Positions 1 through 8,000 of a DNA stretch of 31,829 bases are shown piece by piece. The notes below the pieces were generated by a model, which did not search any database, was not told the DNA's origin, and saw nothing but the letters and a program-made list of their open reading frames with translations. Numbering within the stretch: the stretch's first letter is position 1; every line of letters starts with the position of its first letter. The position numbers were made by a program, and so were the translations under genes. Source of the stretch: a virus; IMG/VR virus record IMGVR_UViG_3300024346_000306, positions 1 through 31,829 of that record. One strand, given 5' to 3'.

Positions 1-1
1 C

Positions 2-1042
2 GCGGTGACGCGCCAAAAAGTTGGCGTAGAGCAGGCCTTATTTGTCAACGGTGTCAAAGACCCTACCACAACCGCGTTTGCAGGTGCCACGTTTAACACA
101 GTAAATATTGGCGTGGTTGGCGCAGGTGCTAATCAAGCACAATTTCTAGTCGGCTTGTGGGGCAGGGCGTTAAGCGACACTGAAATATGGGAGCTATCAC
201 AAGACCCATACCAGATATTTCATCGTCCGAATCGCAGAATATGGGTTGATGTTCCTAGTGGTGGGGGTGGATATACTATGCCTGCTGCATTAGGCGCCTA
301 TTCACTTGCAGGTAATGCTGCAGGACTAAAAGCCGATCGTAAAATTTTAGCAGCTCAAAGTAGTTTTGCATTAACAGGTAATGCTGCAGGACTAAAAGCC
401 GATCGTAAAATTTTAGCAGCTCAAAGTAGTTTTGCATTAACAGGTAATGCTGCAGGACTAAAAGCTGATCGTAAAATTTTAGCAGCTCAAAGTAGTTTTG
501 CATTAACAGGCAACACGACGTTATTTAAAGCCTCGAGAGCAATGCTTGCTGCTCAAAGTAGTTTTGCATTAACAGGTAACGTTGCTTTATTCAATGCTTC
601 GAGAAAGTTAACCGCGTCACTAGGTAGTTTTGCATTAACAGGTAACGATGTTGCGCTGACTTATTATGGGTCAAATAAAGTTTTAAACGCAGCCACAGGG
701 GTTTTTACTTTAACTGCAAATAATGCAGTATTGGCTGCGAATAGGAAATTAGTAGCCCAAAGTAGTTCGTTTTCATTAAGCCCAAATTCGGCAATTTTGA
801 AGGTTACCAGGAAGTTGGCTGCATCTGTTGCAACGTACTCTTTTACAGGTAATTCTGTCGGGTTTACATATGGTTCAGGCCAACTCAGATTGACGGCTAG
901 TGCTGGCGTATTTACTTTGACCGGCGTGCCTGTAGTATTTACCTCTGGTAGTTACACAAGGGCTCCTGGAGGTGGGGGTTACTCTCCAAAAAGAATTAAC
1001 ATACAAGTTAGACCTGAGGCAAAACAAAACAACAATCGATAA
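2..1042 (+). CDS. LamG-like virion protein with C-terminal tandem repeats (5' end missing)
   Basis: The reading frame is open to the left edge, so the true start lies outside the window; a GTG at base 5 is the first possible start inside it. Residues 1-80 look like the end of a concanavalin/LamG-type jelly roll: the stretch GLWGRALSDTEIWEL followed by DPYQIF is typical of phage LamG domains. After a Gly linker (GGGG) come about nine repeats of roughly 22 residues of the type GNAAGLKADRKxLAAQSSFALT, predicted to be beta-rich. The C-terminus is basic and Gly-rich. The gene lies directly before the head-tail connector genes, so it is probably a virion surface or decoration protein that binds carbohydrate or host surface. 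That role is inferred from family and position only. Confidence 0.7.
   Translation, partial: AVTRQKVGVEQALFVNGVKDPTTTAFAGATFNTVNIGVVGAGANQAQFLVGLWGRALSDTEIWELSQDPYQIFHRPNRRIWVDVPSGGGGYTMPAALGAYSLAGNAAGLKADRKILAAQSSFALTGNAAGLKADRKILAAQSSFALTGNAAGLKADRKILAAQSSFALTGNTTLFKASRAMLAAQSSFALTGNVALFNASRKLTASLGSFALTGNDVALTYYGSNKVLNAATGVFTLTANNAVLAANRKLVAQSSSFSLSPNSAILKVTRKLAASVATYSFTGNSVGFTYGSGQLRLTASAGVFTLTGVPVVFTSGSYTRAPGGGGYSPKRINIQVRPEAKQNNNR
311..706 (+). repeat. 66-bp coding tandem repeat
   Basis: Units begin at 311, 377, 443, 509, 575 and 641, exactly 66 bp apart. The first three are almost identical at the base level (one base differs near 464, GCC versus GCT), while later units diverge but keep the period. 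This indicates recent in-frame duplication of a 22-residue unit. Confidence 0.92.
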
Positions 1043-1061
1043 ACAAAATTACGGCTAAAAA

Positions 1062-1622
1062 ATGACAACAAAACTCATTACCCCACCATCAGCTTTAGCC
1101 GTATCTCTAAGTACAGTCAAAGAAAACTTAAGAGTATATACATCTGACGATGATTCGTTGATTACTTTGTGGATTGAAGGTGTAACATCACACGCTGAAC
1201 ATTATCTTGGACGATCTTTAATTAGTCAGACATGGCAAGAAACTCTAGACAGTTTTCCAGATGCTATCAAACTAACAAACGTACCGGTCGCGTCAGTATC
1301 ATTTGTTAAATACTATGATTTAGACAACGTTATTCAGACTTTAGATCCATCAGACTACGTATTGGACAATGTGAGCGAACCTGGCTACATTGTCCCTTCG
1401 ATAAGTGTGTCTTGGCCTGAAACATATGATAAAATTAATGCGGTACAAGTACAATACGTTGCCGGATACGGGGCAACTAGTGCTAATGTTCCAAAGCAAA
1501 TTCAGTTGTATTTGTTGGCCAAATTGACCGAACAATTTGACCCAAATGTTAGAGCGGAAAAAGATACTGTCCAAAGTTCATACATTGATAGATTGCTTGA
1601 CAGATTTAAGGTGTACGGATAA
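1062..1622 (+). CDS. Head-tail connector (phage gp6-like / phiE125 gp8 family)
   Basis: This 186-residue protein has the hallmark N-terminus of the family: a short lead (LITPPSALAVSLSTVKENL), then an acidic turn (SDDDSLI) and a helix containing AEHYLGRSL. It continues with a beta-rich middle (VASVSFVKYYD, YVAGYG) and a C-terminal helix. Such proteins form a ring under the portal and join head to tail. It is the first of four overlapping neck genes, and its TAA shares a base with the next ATG (TAATG). The ribosome binding site is weak. Function rests on sequence pattern and gene order. Confidence 0.85.
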   Translation: MTTKLITPPSALAVSLSTVKENLRVYTSDDDSLITLWIEGVTSHAEHYLGRSLISQTWQETLDSFPDAIKLTNVPVASVSFVKYYDLDNVIQTLDPSDYVLDNVSEPGYIVPSISVSWPETYDKINAVQVQYVAGYGATSANVPKQIQLYLLAKLTEQFDPNVRAEKDTVQSSYIDRLLDRFKVYG

Positions 1623-1981
1623 TGGGAGCAATAGCTTACTCGATGAATCGTCGAATTACGATTGAATATAAAGTCGTAACTCAGAACAGTGATTACGGTA
1701 CGGAGTCCATAACGTGGACCACTTTATTTTCACGCGTAGGTGCCAATATTCAAGAAGTTTTACCTAGTAGGTCTGAATCTTTGAAACAAGGTTTACGTCT
1801 AGATTCAAATCAAATTCGTGTTAGACTTAGACGGTTATCAGGAATAACCTCAGACATGAGGGTGATTGTACACGATGCTTCAGACAAGACTTACCAGATT
1901 ATCGGTGGACCATCGGAATTAGATGGCCGACGAGTGATCGAATTGGTGTGTGAGAAGTATACTACTACAGGCCAACCGTGA
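1622..1981 (+). CDS. Head closure / head-tail adaptor protein
   Basis: A 119-residue protein of the phage head-tail joining family (SPP1 gp16 type). It begins with a beta strand (MNRRITIEYKV), has the typical TWTTLFSRVGANIQEV segment and ends with strand-rich VIHDASDKTYQIIGGPSELDGRRVIEL. These proteins cap the connector after DNA packaging and form the interface with the tail. The gene overlaps its upstream neighbour by one base and the downstream gene by four (GTGA), consistent with a coupled neck operon. Confidence 0.82.
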   Translation: MGAIAYSMNRRITIEYKVVTQNSDYGTESITWTTLFSRVGANIQEVLPSRSESLKQGLRLDSNQIRVRLRRLSGITSDMRVIVHDASDKTYQIIGGPSELDGRRVIELVCEKYTTTGQP

Positions 1982-2469
1982 CCGTTAAGAATATAACAGG
2001 CTTAAAAGAATTGCAGGCAATGTTAAACTCATTGCCTGCCAAACTTGAAGGCAACATTATGAGGACCGCGCTACGGGCAGGAGCTAAAGTTATACTTGAA
2101 GAAGCAAAACTCAATGTTCCAATTAGACATGGTGATTTAAGAGACAGTATTAGAATCTCGACTAGAATTAAAAAAGGCAGGGTGACCGCGTCCGTTAAAG
2201 CAGGTAATAAAAAAGCCTGGTATTGGCGATTTGTTGAATATGGTACTGCTGAACATGCTATCTCTGCTAAAGATAAAGGTGTTCTGTCATTCGGTGGATT
2301 TTTTGGTAAGTCAGTATTGCACCCGGGAGCAAAAGAAAAACCATTCATGAGACCCGCGTTAGATGTAAAATCTTCTGAGGCAATTGTTGCTGTTGGTGAA
2401 GCTATAAAAAAACGACTCACTAAACAAGGCTTAGACGCTACAGACATATTTATAGAGGTTGAAGAATGA
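1978..2469 (+). CDS. HK97 gp10-like tail completion / neck protein
   Basis: The 163 residues match the HK97 gp10 family pattern: an N-terminal GLKELQAMLNSLP, a helix with ALRAGAKVILEEAK, the signature VPIRHGDLRDSI, then WRFVEYGTAEH and a C-terminal MRPALD segment. The start is GTG at 1978, overlapping the preceding stop (GTGA); no better start lies nearby. The stop overlaps the next ATG (ATGA). The protein is expected to help close the tail end that joins the head. Confidence 0.86.
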   Translation: MTVKNITGLKELQAMLNSLPAKLEGNIMRTALRAGAKVILEEAKLNVPIRHGDLRDSIRISTRIKKGRVTASVKAGNKKAWYWRFVEYGTAEHAISAKDKGVLSFGGFFGKSVLHPGAKEKPFMRPALDVKSSEAIVAVGEAIKKRLTKQGLDATDIFIEVEE

Positions 2470-2873
2470 GCTCCGTAAAAGTTATCAGAGCATTGCTGGT
2501 TGCTAATTCGAATTTAGTTGCTGTAGTACCTTCAACTCGAATAATTGCAGGGGTGTTACCTCAATCGACCGTCGTTCCTGCCTTGTGTGTTACTGAAATA
2601 AGCACGTTAGAACTGCCAAATATTGATGCTCAAGCGACCAAATCTCTTGTTTCTGCTAGAGTTCAAGTAACAATTTTTTCATCAAATTACGCGACTCAAA
2701 AACAAGTTTTAGACCTGGTGAGAAAGGCATGCAATTATGAACGTGGTAATATTGCATCTACAGAAGTAGTATCTGTGCAAAGATTACATAATGGTCCAGA
2801 TTTTAATGATTTGGAAACAGGACTTTTTATGCAGTCGATAGATTTTAAAGTAATATTCAATGAAGACAATTAA
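2466..2873 (+). CDS. Tail terminator / tail completion protein (DUF3168-like)
   Basis: A 135-residue protein located exactly where DUF3168 tail-terminator proteins occur, between gp10 and the tail tube. Visible features are an N-terminal helix plus VPSTRIIAGVLPQSTVVPALCVTEIST, a strand (SARVQVTIFSS) and a helix (TQKQVLDLVRKAC), a common DUF3168 arrangement. Such proteins cap the tail tube and fix its length together with the tape measure. It starts with ATG overlapping the previous stop. Assignment is by pattern and position. Confidence 0.75.
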   Translation: MSSVKVIRALLVANSNLVAVVPSTRIIAGVLPQSTVVPALCVTEISTLELPNIDAQATKSLVSARVQVTIFSSNYATQKQVLDLVRKACNYERGNIASTEVVSVQRLHNGPDFNDLETGLFMQSIDFKVIFNEDN

Positions 2874-2906
2874 CGTATTACAATTTCATACATTAAATTT
2901 TTAACC

Positions 2907-2926
2907 TGCCCTAAAGGGTTTTTAAT
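2907..2926 (+). terminator. Weak hairpin before the tail tube gene
   Basis: CCC-TAAA-GGG followed by five T sits in the 67-bp gap before the tail tube gene. The stem is only 3-4 bp, so at best it slows RNA polymerase or protects an RNA end. A clear ribosome binding site (GAGGA, 2930-2934) follows for the ATG at 2941, suggesting the highly expressed tube gene has its own strong initiation region. Confidence 0.3.
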
Positions 2927-2940
2927 AACGAGGAAATATT

Positions 2941-4152
2941 ATGCCTACAGCAGCCGGACTATTTAAGCAAGTAGCTTATAAAGAAGAAGTGACTTACGGT
3001 ACAGTTCCGTCGGCTGCTTCAGCACAATTACTTCGAAGAGTTAAATCTTCTCTCGATATGACTAAGGATGTTTACGAATCAAATGAGATTCGTGCAGACT
3101 TTCAAGTAGCAGATATGAGGCATGGAGTACGTCGAGTTGGTGGATCTATTGACGGTGAATTGTCTCCAGGTACATACAAAGACTTTTTTGCTGCTTCACT
3201 GAAAAAAGCTTTTGCTGCAATCGCCCCATCCACCTCTGTCAGTTTGACAATCGCAGGCACTTCACCGACGTTTACGGTAACTCGCGCTGCCGGTTCTTTT
3301 TTGACTGACGGATATAAAATTGGCCATGTTATTCGCTTAAGTGTTGGTTCACTGAATGCTGCGAATATTAATAAAAATCTAATGATTACAGCTTTAACTG
3401 CAACAGTTGCAACGGTCCTCGTACTTAATGGAGTTGCGATGGTTGCTGAAGGTCCTATTACTGGTTGTACAGTAACTGCCGCCGGAAAAAACACGTGGGT
3501 ACCGTCCACATCCCACACAAATAAATCTTTTTCGATTGAGCATTTTTTCAGTGACCTGACTCAATCTGAAGTTTTTAGTGGATGTAAAGTTGCAAAGATA
3601 GGTTTGTCTTTGCCCCCTACAGGTATGGCTACGTGTAACATTGAATTTAAAGGGCAAAGTATTACAACAGCTTCAGCTCAATATTTTACTTCACCCACAG
3701 CAGCAACTACAACAGGTAATCTTGCTTCTGTGAATGGGGTTCTACGTGTAAATGCAACGAGCGTTGCAAATGTTACCGGCCTATCGATGGATATTATGAG
3801 TGATCAAACAGGAGATGCAACTGTTGGTAGTAACGTGATTACTGCTCAATATCCCGGCCGAGTAAAAGTTTCAGGTCAATTTACAGCGTATTTTGATTCT
3901 GTTACATTGCGTGATGCATTCATTAATGAAACCGAGATTGATTTGTATGCAGCTTTCACTGCTAACAATACTGCTACATCAGACTTTGTTGCTATCGGTT
4001 TGCCACGTATTAAATTAGGTAGTTCAAATGTAGATGATGGTGAAGGGGGATTAATCCGTACATACTCATACACGGCGTTATTGAATACTGCAGGCGGTTC
4101 AGGTATTGCAACAGAAGCAACAACAATTCAAATACAAGATTCGGCTGCTTAA
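2941..4152 (+). CDS. Major tail tube protein
   Basis: A 403-residue protein beginning AAGLFKQVAYKEEVTYGT, typical of the siphovirus tail-tube family found in long-tailed proteobacterial phages. The pattern SSLDMTKDVYESNEIRADFQVADMRHGVRRVGGSIDGELSPGTYKDFFAASL is characteristic: new-fold strands around a conserved GSIDGELSPG-type turn. A Thr/Val-rich insert (about residues 100-180) may be an extra exposed domain. It follows the tail terminator gene and precedes the chaperones and tape measure, the standard order. It has the best ribosome binding site of the late block, fitting a protein needed in many copies. Confidence 0.88.
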   Translation: MPTAAGLFKQVAYKEEVTYGTVPSAASAQLLRRVKSSLDMTKDVYESNEIRADFQVADMRHGVRRVGGSIDGELSPGTYKDFFAASLKKAFAAIAPSTSVSLTIAGTSPTFTVTRAAGSFLTDGYKIGHVIRLSVGSLNAANINKNLMITALTATVATVLVLNGVAMVAEGPITGCTVTAAGKNTWVPSTSHTNKSFSIEHFFSDLTQSEVFSGCKVAKIGLSLPPTGMATCNIEFKGQSITTASAQYFTSPTAATTTGNLASVNGVLRVNATSVANVTGLSMDIMSDQTGDATVGSNVITAQYPGRVKVSGQFTAYFDSVTLRDAFINETEIDLYAAFTANNTATSDFVAIGLPRIKLGSSNVDDGEGGLIRTYSYTALLNTAGGSGIATEATTIQIQDSAA

Positions 4153-4197
4153 TTGCCTACTTGTAATAAACCCGGCGCAAGCCATAACCAGCACCGG

Positions 4198-4261
4198 CCA
4201 ACCTATTGTCTCCTTTCGTGAGGAGCGGTAGGTTGGTACGGGCATTTTTAACTCACGAAAG
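4198..4261 (+). promoter_or_regulatory. Two mutually exclusive hairpins before the tail chaperone gene
   Basis: Hairpin A: CCAACCTA (4198-4205) pairs with TAGGTTGG (4229-4236), with an inner CTCCT/AGGAG stem. Hairpin B: CTTTCGTGAG (4213-4222) pairs perfectly over 10 bp with CTCACGAAAG (4252-4261), which lies immediately before the ATG at 4268 and contains its only purine-rich ribosome binding stretch. A and B share bases 4213-4222, so they cannot form together. A run of five T (4245-4249) follows A, so A could also terminate. Confidence 0.55.
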
Positions 4262-4267
4262 TAAAAA

Positions 4268-4711
4268 ATGAATAGTACACCTAGCAATTTATTATCTTCT
4301 TTGCTCGCAAATCTAGATCTTGAAGATTACGAAGACGTTAGCACAGGTACGCTAACAGTTCTGAATCCGGAAACTCAAGCCCCGACTACATCAAAAATCA
4401 CACTTGCTAGTCGTGAACATCAGTCTCGCAAACAGATTGACTTGGCTCGTACTCGTAAACTACGCAACTCTTTTAACCAGACTGGCAAAGTGCCTGTTTC
4501 TGACCCAGTTGAAGATTACGAAGACGAAACAGATTACTTGGTTGCTTCAACGTTAGGTTGGAATTTGATTAAAGGTGGTCAACCTTTAGAATTTTCTCCT
4601 GCTGTTGCAAGACAGTTATACACTGACCCGAAGAAACATTGGCTACGTGCTCAAGTTGTTGCTGCATTGAATAAAGACTCGCTTTTTATCAAGGACTCCG
4701 GGAAGAACTAA
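4268..4711 (+). CDS. Tail assembly chaperone (G-like short form)
   Basis: A 147-residue, acidic and charged protein between tail tube and tape measure, the slot of lambda gpG. It starts MNSTPSNLLSSLLANLDLEDYEDV and has a Lys/Arg-rich middle (REHQSRKQIDLARTRKLRNSF). Such proteins coat the tape measure during tail assembly and are absent from the mature tail. The next frame (-1) is open from 4675 across this stop to 5031, so a frameshifted longer product is expected. The start region may be hidden by an RNA hairpin just upstream. Confidence 0.8.
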   Translation: MNSTPSNLLSSLLANLDLEDYEDVSTGTLTVLNPETQAPTTSKITLASREHQSRKQIDLARTRKLRNSFNQTGKVPVSDPVEDYEDETDYLVASTLGWNLIKGGQPLEFSPAVARQLYTDPKKHWLRAQVVAALNKDSLFIKDSGKN

Positions 4712-5031
4712 TCGCCTGCTGCCGTTCTGAGTTTGAGTTATCAGAACGGCAGGGTGATGGGGCGAGTCTGCGTACACACCTACAACGATTAGCCAAAAAT
4801 ACCGGCAAGATTGACGAGAGGTTGAACATCACATGGCCAAAACATGGAGGTGTGATTTGGGAGATCTTTAATCAACTTGGACGATCAGTAGCTATGGGTG
4901 GAGTGAGTCCTATTAGTGCCCAAGAAATAATATCTTATCAATCTTTAAGAAATATTCGTTTCACTGCGTTTGAACTTGATATGATCGAAGAATTTGATCG
5001 TATTGCGATTGAGTATTCAAACAAAAAATAG
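4687..5031 (+). CDS. Frameshift extension of the tail assembly chaperone (T part of GT)
   Basis: The -1 frame relative to the preceding chaperone is open from 4675 (after a stop at 4672-4674) to the stop at 5029-5031. It has no ATG start and only a poor TTG at 4822, so it is best read as the second half of a fused product of about 254 residues made by ribosomal frameshifting. The shift must happen between 4675 and 4709. The likeliest place is the T5 run at 4683-4687 (codons CTT TTT, then TAT after a slip on TTT). The segment contains REELIACCRSEFEL and ends IEEFDRIAIEYSNKK, and is followed at once by the tape measure gene, as in lambda G-GT. The exact slip site is inferred. Confidence 0.72.
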   Translation, partial: YQGLREELIACCRSEFELSERQGDGASLRTHLQRLAKNTGKIDERLNITWPKHGGVIWEIFNQLGRSVAMGGVSPISAQEIISYQSLRNIRFTAFELDMIEEFDRIAIEYSNKK

Positions 5032-5039
5032 AGGTGTAT

Positions 5040-8000
5040 ATGATAGCAGGCTCACTTGAAATCCAACTTTTAGCAGATATTGCCAGACTCCAGCAAGATA
5101 TGGATAAAGCATCAAGTGTAGTTGGTGGTGCTATGGGTAAAATATCTTCAAGTGTATCTACTGCTACAAAACTTTTGGGTGGTTTAGCCGCAGGCCTATC
5201 TGTGGCTGCTTTTTCTAGCTGGATTCGTGGTGCAATTGATGCTGCGGATGCTGCGAGTAAATTATCTGCTAAGACTGGTGTTGCAGTCAAAGACCTAGCC
5301 GGATTACAGCTCGCGTATAGTTTAGGGGGGGCTGAGGGTGATGCTTTCGCTAAATCAATGACCAAACTGTCCGTCGCGATGGTTGAAGGTAATAAAGGTT
5401 TGGCCCAATTGGGCATTAAAACCAAAACAGTTAGTGGTGAATTCCTAAGTACGAAAGACGTCCTTTATTCTGTTGCAGATTTGTTTTCAAACTTAGAAGA
5501 TGGTGCGTTTAAGACAGCAAAGGCCGTTGAAATTTTTGGTAAATCAGGCGCTGATTTAATTCCTCTTTTGAATGGTGGATCTGCTGCATTTAAAGAAATG
5601 GATGCAATGGCCCAAAAGTTAGGGTTAACAATCTCAGAATCCACTGCAAAAAGAGCTGAAGAATTCAACGATACCTTAGAGTTAGTTCGTTTGGGTAGTC
5701 AAGGTGTGGCTAGGGGGATTGCTGCTGAATTACTACCTACACTAACTAACCTAGCTACTTCATTTTTAGGTTCTATGACCGAGGGTGACAAGCTAAAAAA
5801 TACAGCTGATTTTTTAGCTAATGGGTTAAAAATTCTCTATAGTGTGGCTGTTGGTGTTGTAGAAATATTTAGTACGTTAGGGAAAACAATCGGGGCGACT
5901 GCTGCGGCCATTGTTGCTACTTTGAGTGGTGATTTTAAATTGGCAGCAAGTATTGCCCGTGAAGCATCAAAAGATATAGGTAATGGTTGGTTAGATAGTG
6001 CAAAAGCAATTTCGACTGCTTGGGAAGGTTCAGCCAACGTAGTCGTGTTAGCCCAAGCAAAATTAATGAAATCTACAAAATTTGTTACGGAAGATATGGT
6101 GGCTGCTGTTAAGGCTGTGTCCCAGGTCAAGGATGAATTTGAGAAATTGTATGCAAAAATTCAAGGCAAAGATCAGGGGGTCGATTCTGATTATGAAAAA
6201 AATCTAACAATACTAAATCGAGCGTATGAAGAAGATATACTCACTCTAGACGAGTATATGAAATTAGTGCTCAAATACAATAGTCAACAAAAAGTTAATA
6301 TTGATCTTGCAAAAAAAGAAGCAGACGAGATTGAAGCATTAAAAAACGCTATCGATAAGCAAAATGATTCGGCAAAATCAATGTTGGCTACGATCCAATT
6401 TGAGACAAAATTACTCGGATTGAATTCTATTCAGCGTGCAGAAGCTAACGCTTTACGTCAACTTGAAAGTGCAGGGGTCGTCGAAGGTACCGAGGCGTAT
6501 ATTAATTACGCAGAAGCTATAAAGGAAGCATCGATCGGTAAAGTAATAGTCGAAGAGCAAATAAAGGCCAATTCAGACCAACTTGCAGATACTAAAAAGA
6601 TGTGGGAGTCTGTTGATAAGACTGCCCATGACGTTTTTGTCTCAATTTTTAATGGAGGTAAAAGCGCTTTTGATAGGTTGCGCGATACTTTAAAATCCGG
6701 ATTGCTCGACATGCTTTATCAAATGACAGTTAAGAAGTGGGTATTAAATATCGCCTCTAATATAACCGGAGGGGGGGGTTCCTTACTACAAGCGGCAGGT
6801 TCAAGTTCATCTGGCGGTGGCAGTATGCTGAGTAGCGTCGGTAGCCTTTTAGGTAGTGGTGGTGCTATAGGTAATTTTGCAGGCGGGTTCACATCAGGCC
6901 TTTCCTCTTTCGGTAGCCTGGCGGCTACTAGTGGTAACCTGAGCGCGGGTTTTACTGCACTAGGGGCAGGAAATATTTCAGGAGGTCTTGGTTCCTTAGC
7001 GGGTACGTTAGGACCATACGCACTTGCAGCAGTAGCCATTTCCCAGATTATTAAAAATACTAAGGGGGAAACTCGTGGTGGTGGGCAGTATGGTTACTCT
7101 TTCGACGGTACTGTGCAAAATAACCGTCGTCCGGGTTTAAGTGTAAATGCATCACCTGGTAGTGTTGCATTTTTAGAAGGGCCTAGTGGTGGTGAACTTG
7201 GTGGGGACGCAGTCAGAACCGCGATAGCCGCTACAGTACAAGGTATCAATGCAACACTTAAAGCTGTGGGGTCAAGCGCTGCGTTAACTGGTTTTCAAGC
7301 AGCGCTTGAAACTAGTGGTAAGGGCCGCGGAGGGGTGTTCGCCGGAGGCATGCTAAATACCGGAGTGGCTTTTGGTGAGTCAGGATCAGGTGATAATTAC
7401 CGAGGGACTCTATTTGAAAAATCCAGCTCACAAAGTCCAGATGCTAAAACGGCTCTTGCAAACTTTTCGCTTGATCTAAAGCAAGCGACCATTCAGGCAT
7501 TGCAGGCCGCAGTTGATTTGCCTAAATCAATCTCGGAACAATTGAGAGGGATCAACGCTGAAAGTCTTGCGGATGATGCGACAAACAAATTACTTGGCGC
7601 GATCAACTCCCAAATTGTTGCAGTTACTGAATTTAGAGATGCGATCGCCACGTTACCGTTTGTCGGTTTGCGTGATTTGAGTTTTGATACGGCTGACGCT
7701 TTGCTTAAATTTACTGGAGGCATTCAAGGTATCAGCTCCCAGTTAGCATCATTCGACAAGAATTTTTATAACGAGGCAGAACGGGCTACAAAGCAAAGTG
7801 AAGAAGTAACTAAACAAATGACTAACCTTGGTTTTTCAAGTATTAAAACAAAAGAGGAATTCAGAAGCTTGATTGAAGGAATGAGTGTTACAGACGAGGC
7901 GAGTGCTAAAACTTTTGCCAGCCTATTAGCTGTATCTGACGCATTTGCCCAAGTATCAGACCGAGCAAATGACTCTGCTAAAGCTATTGCAGAAGCTCAA

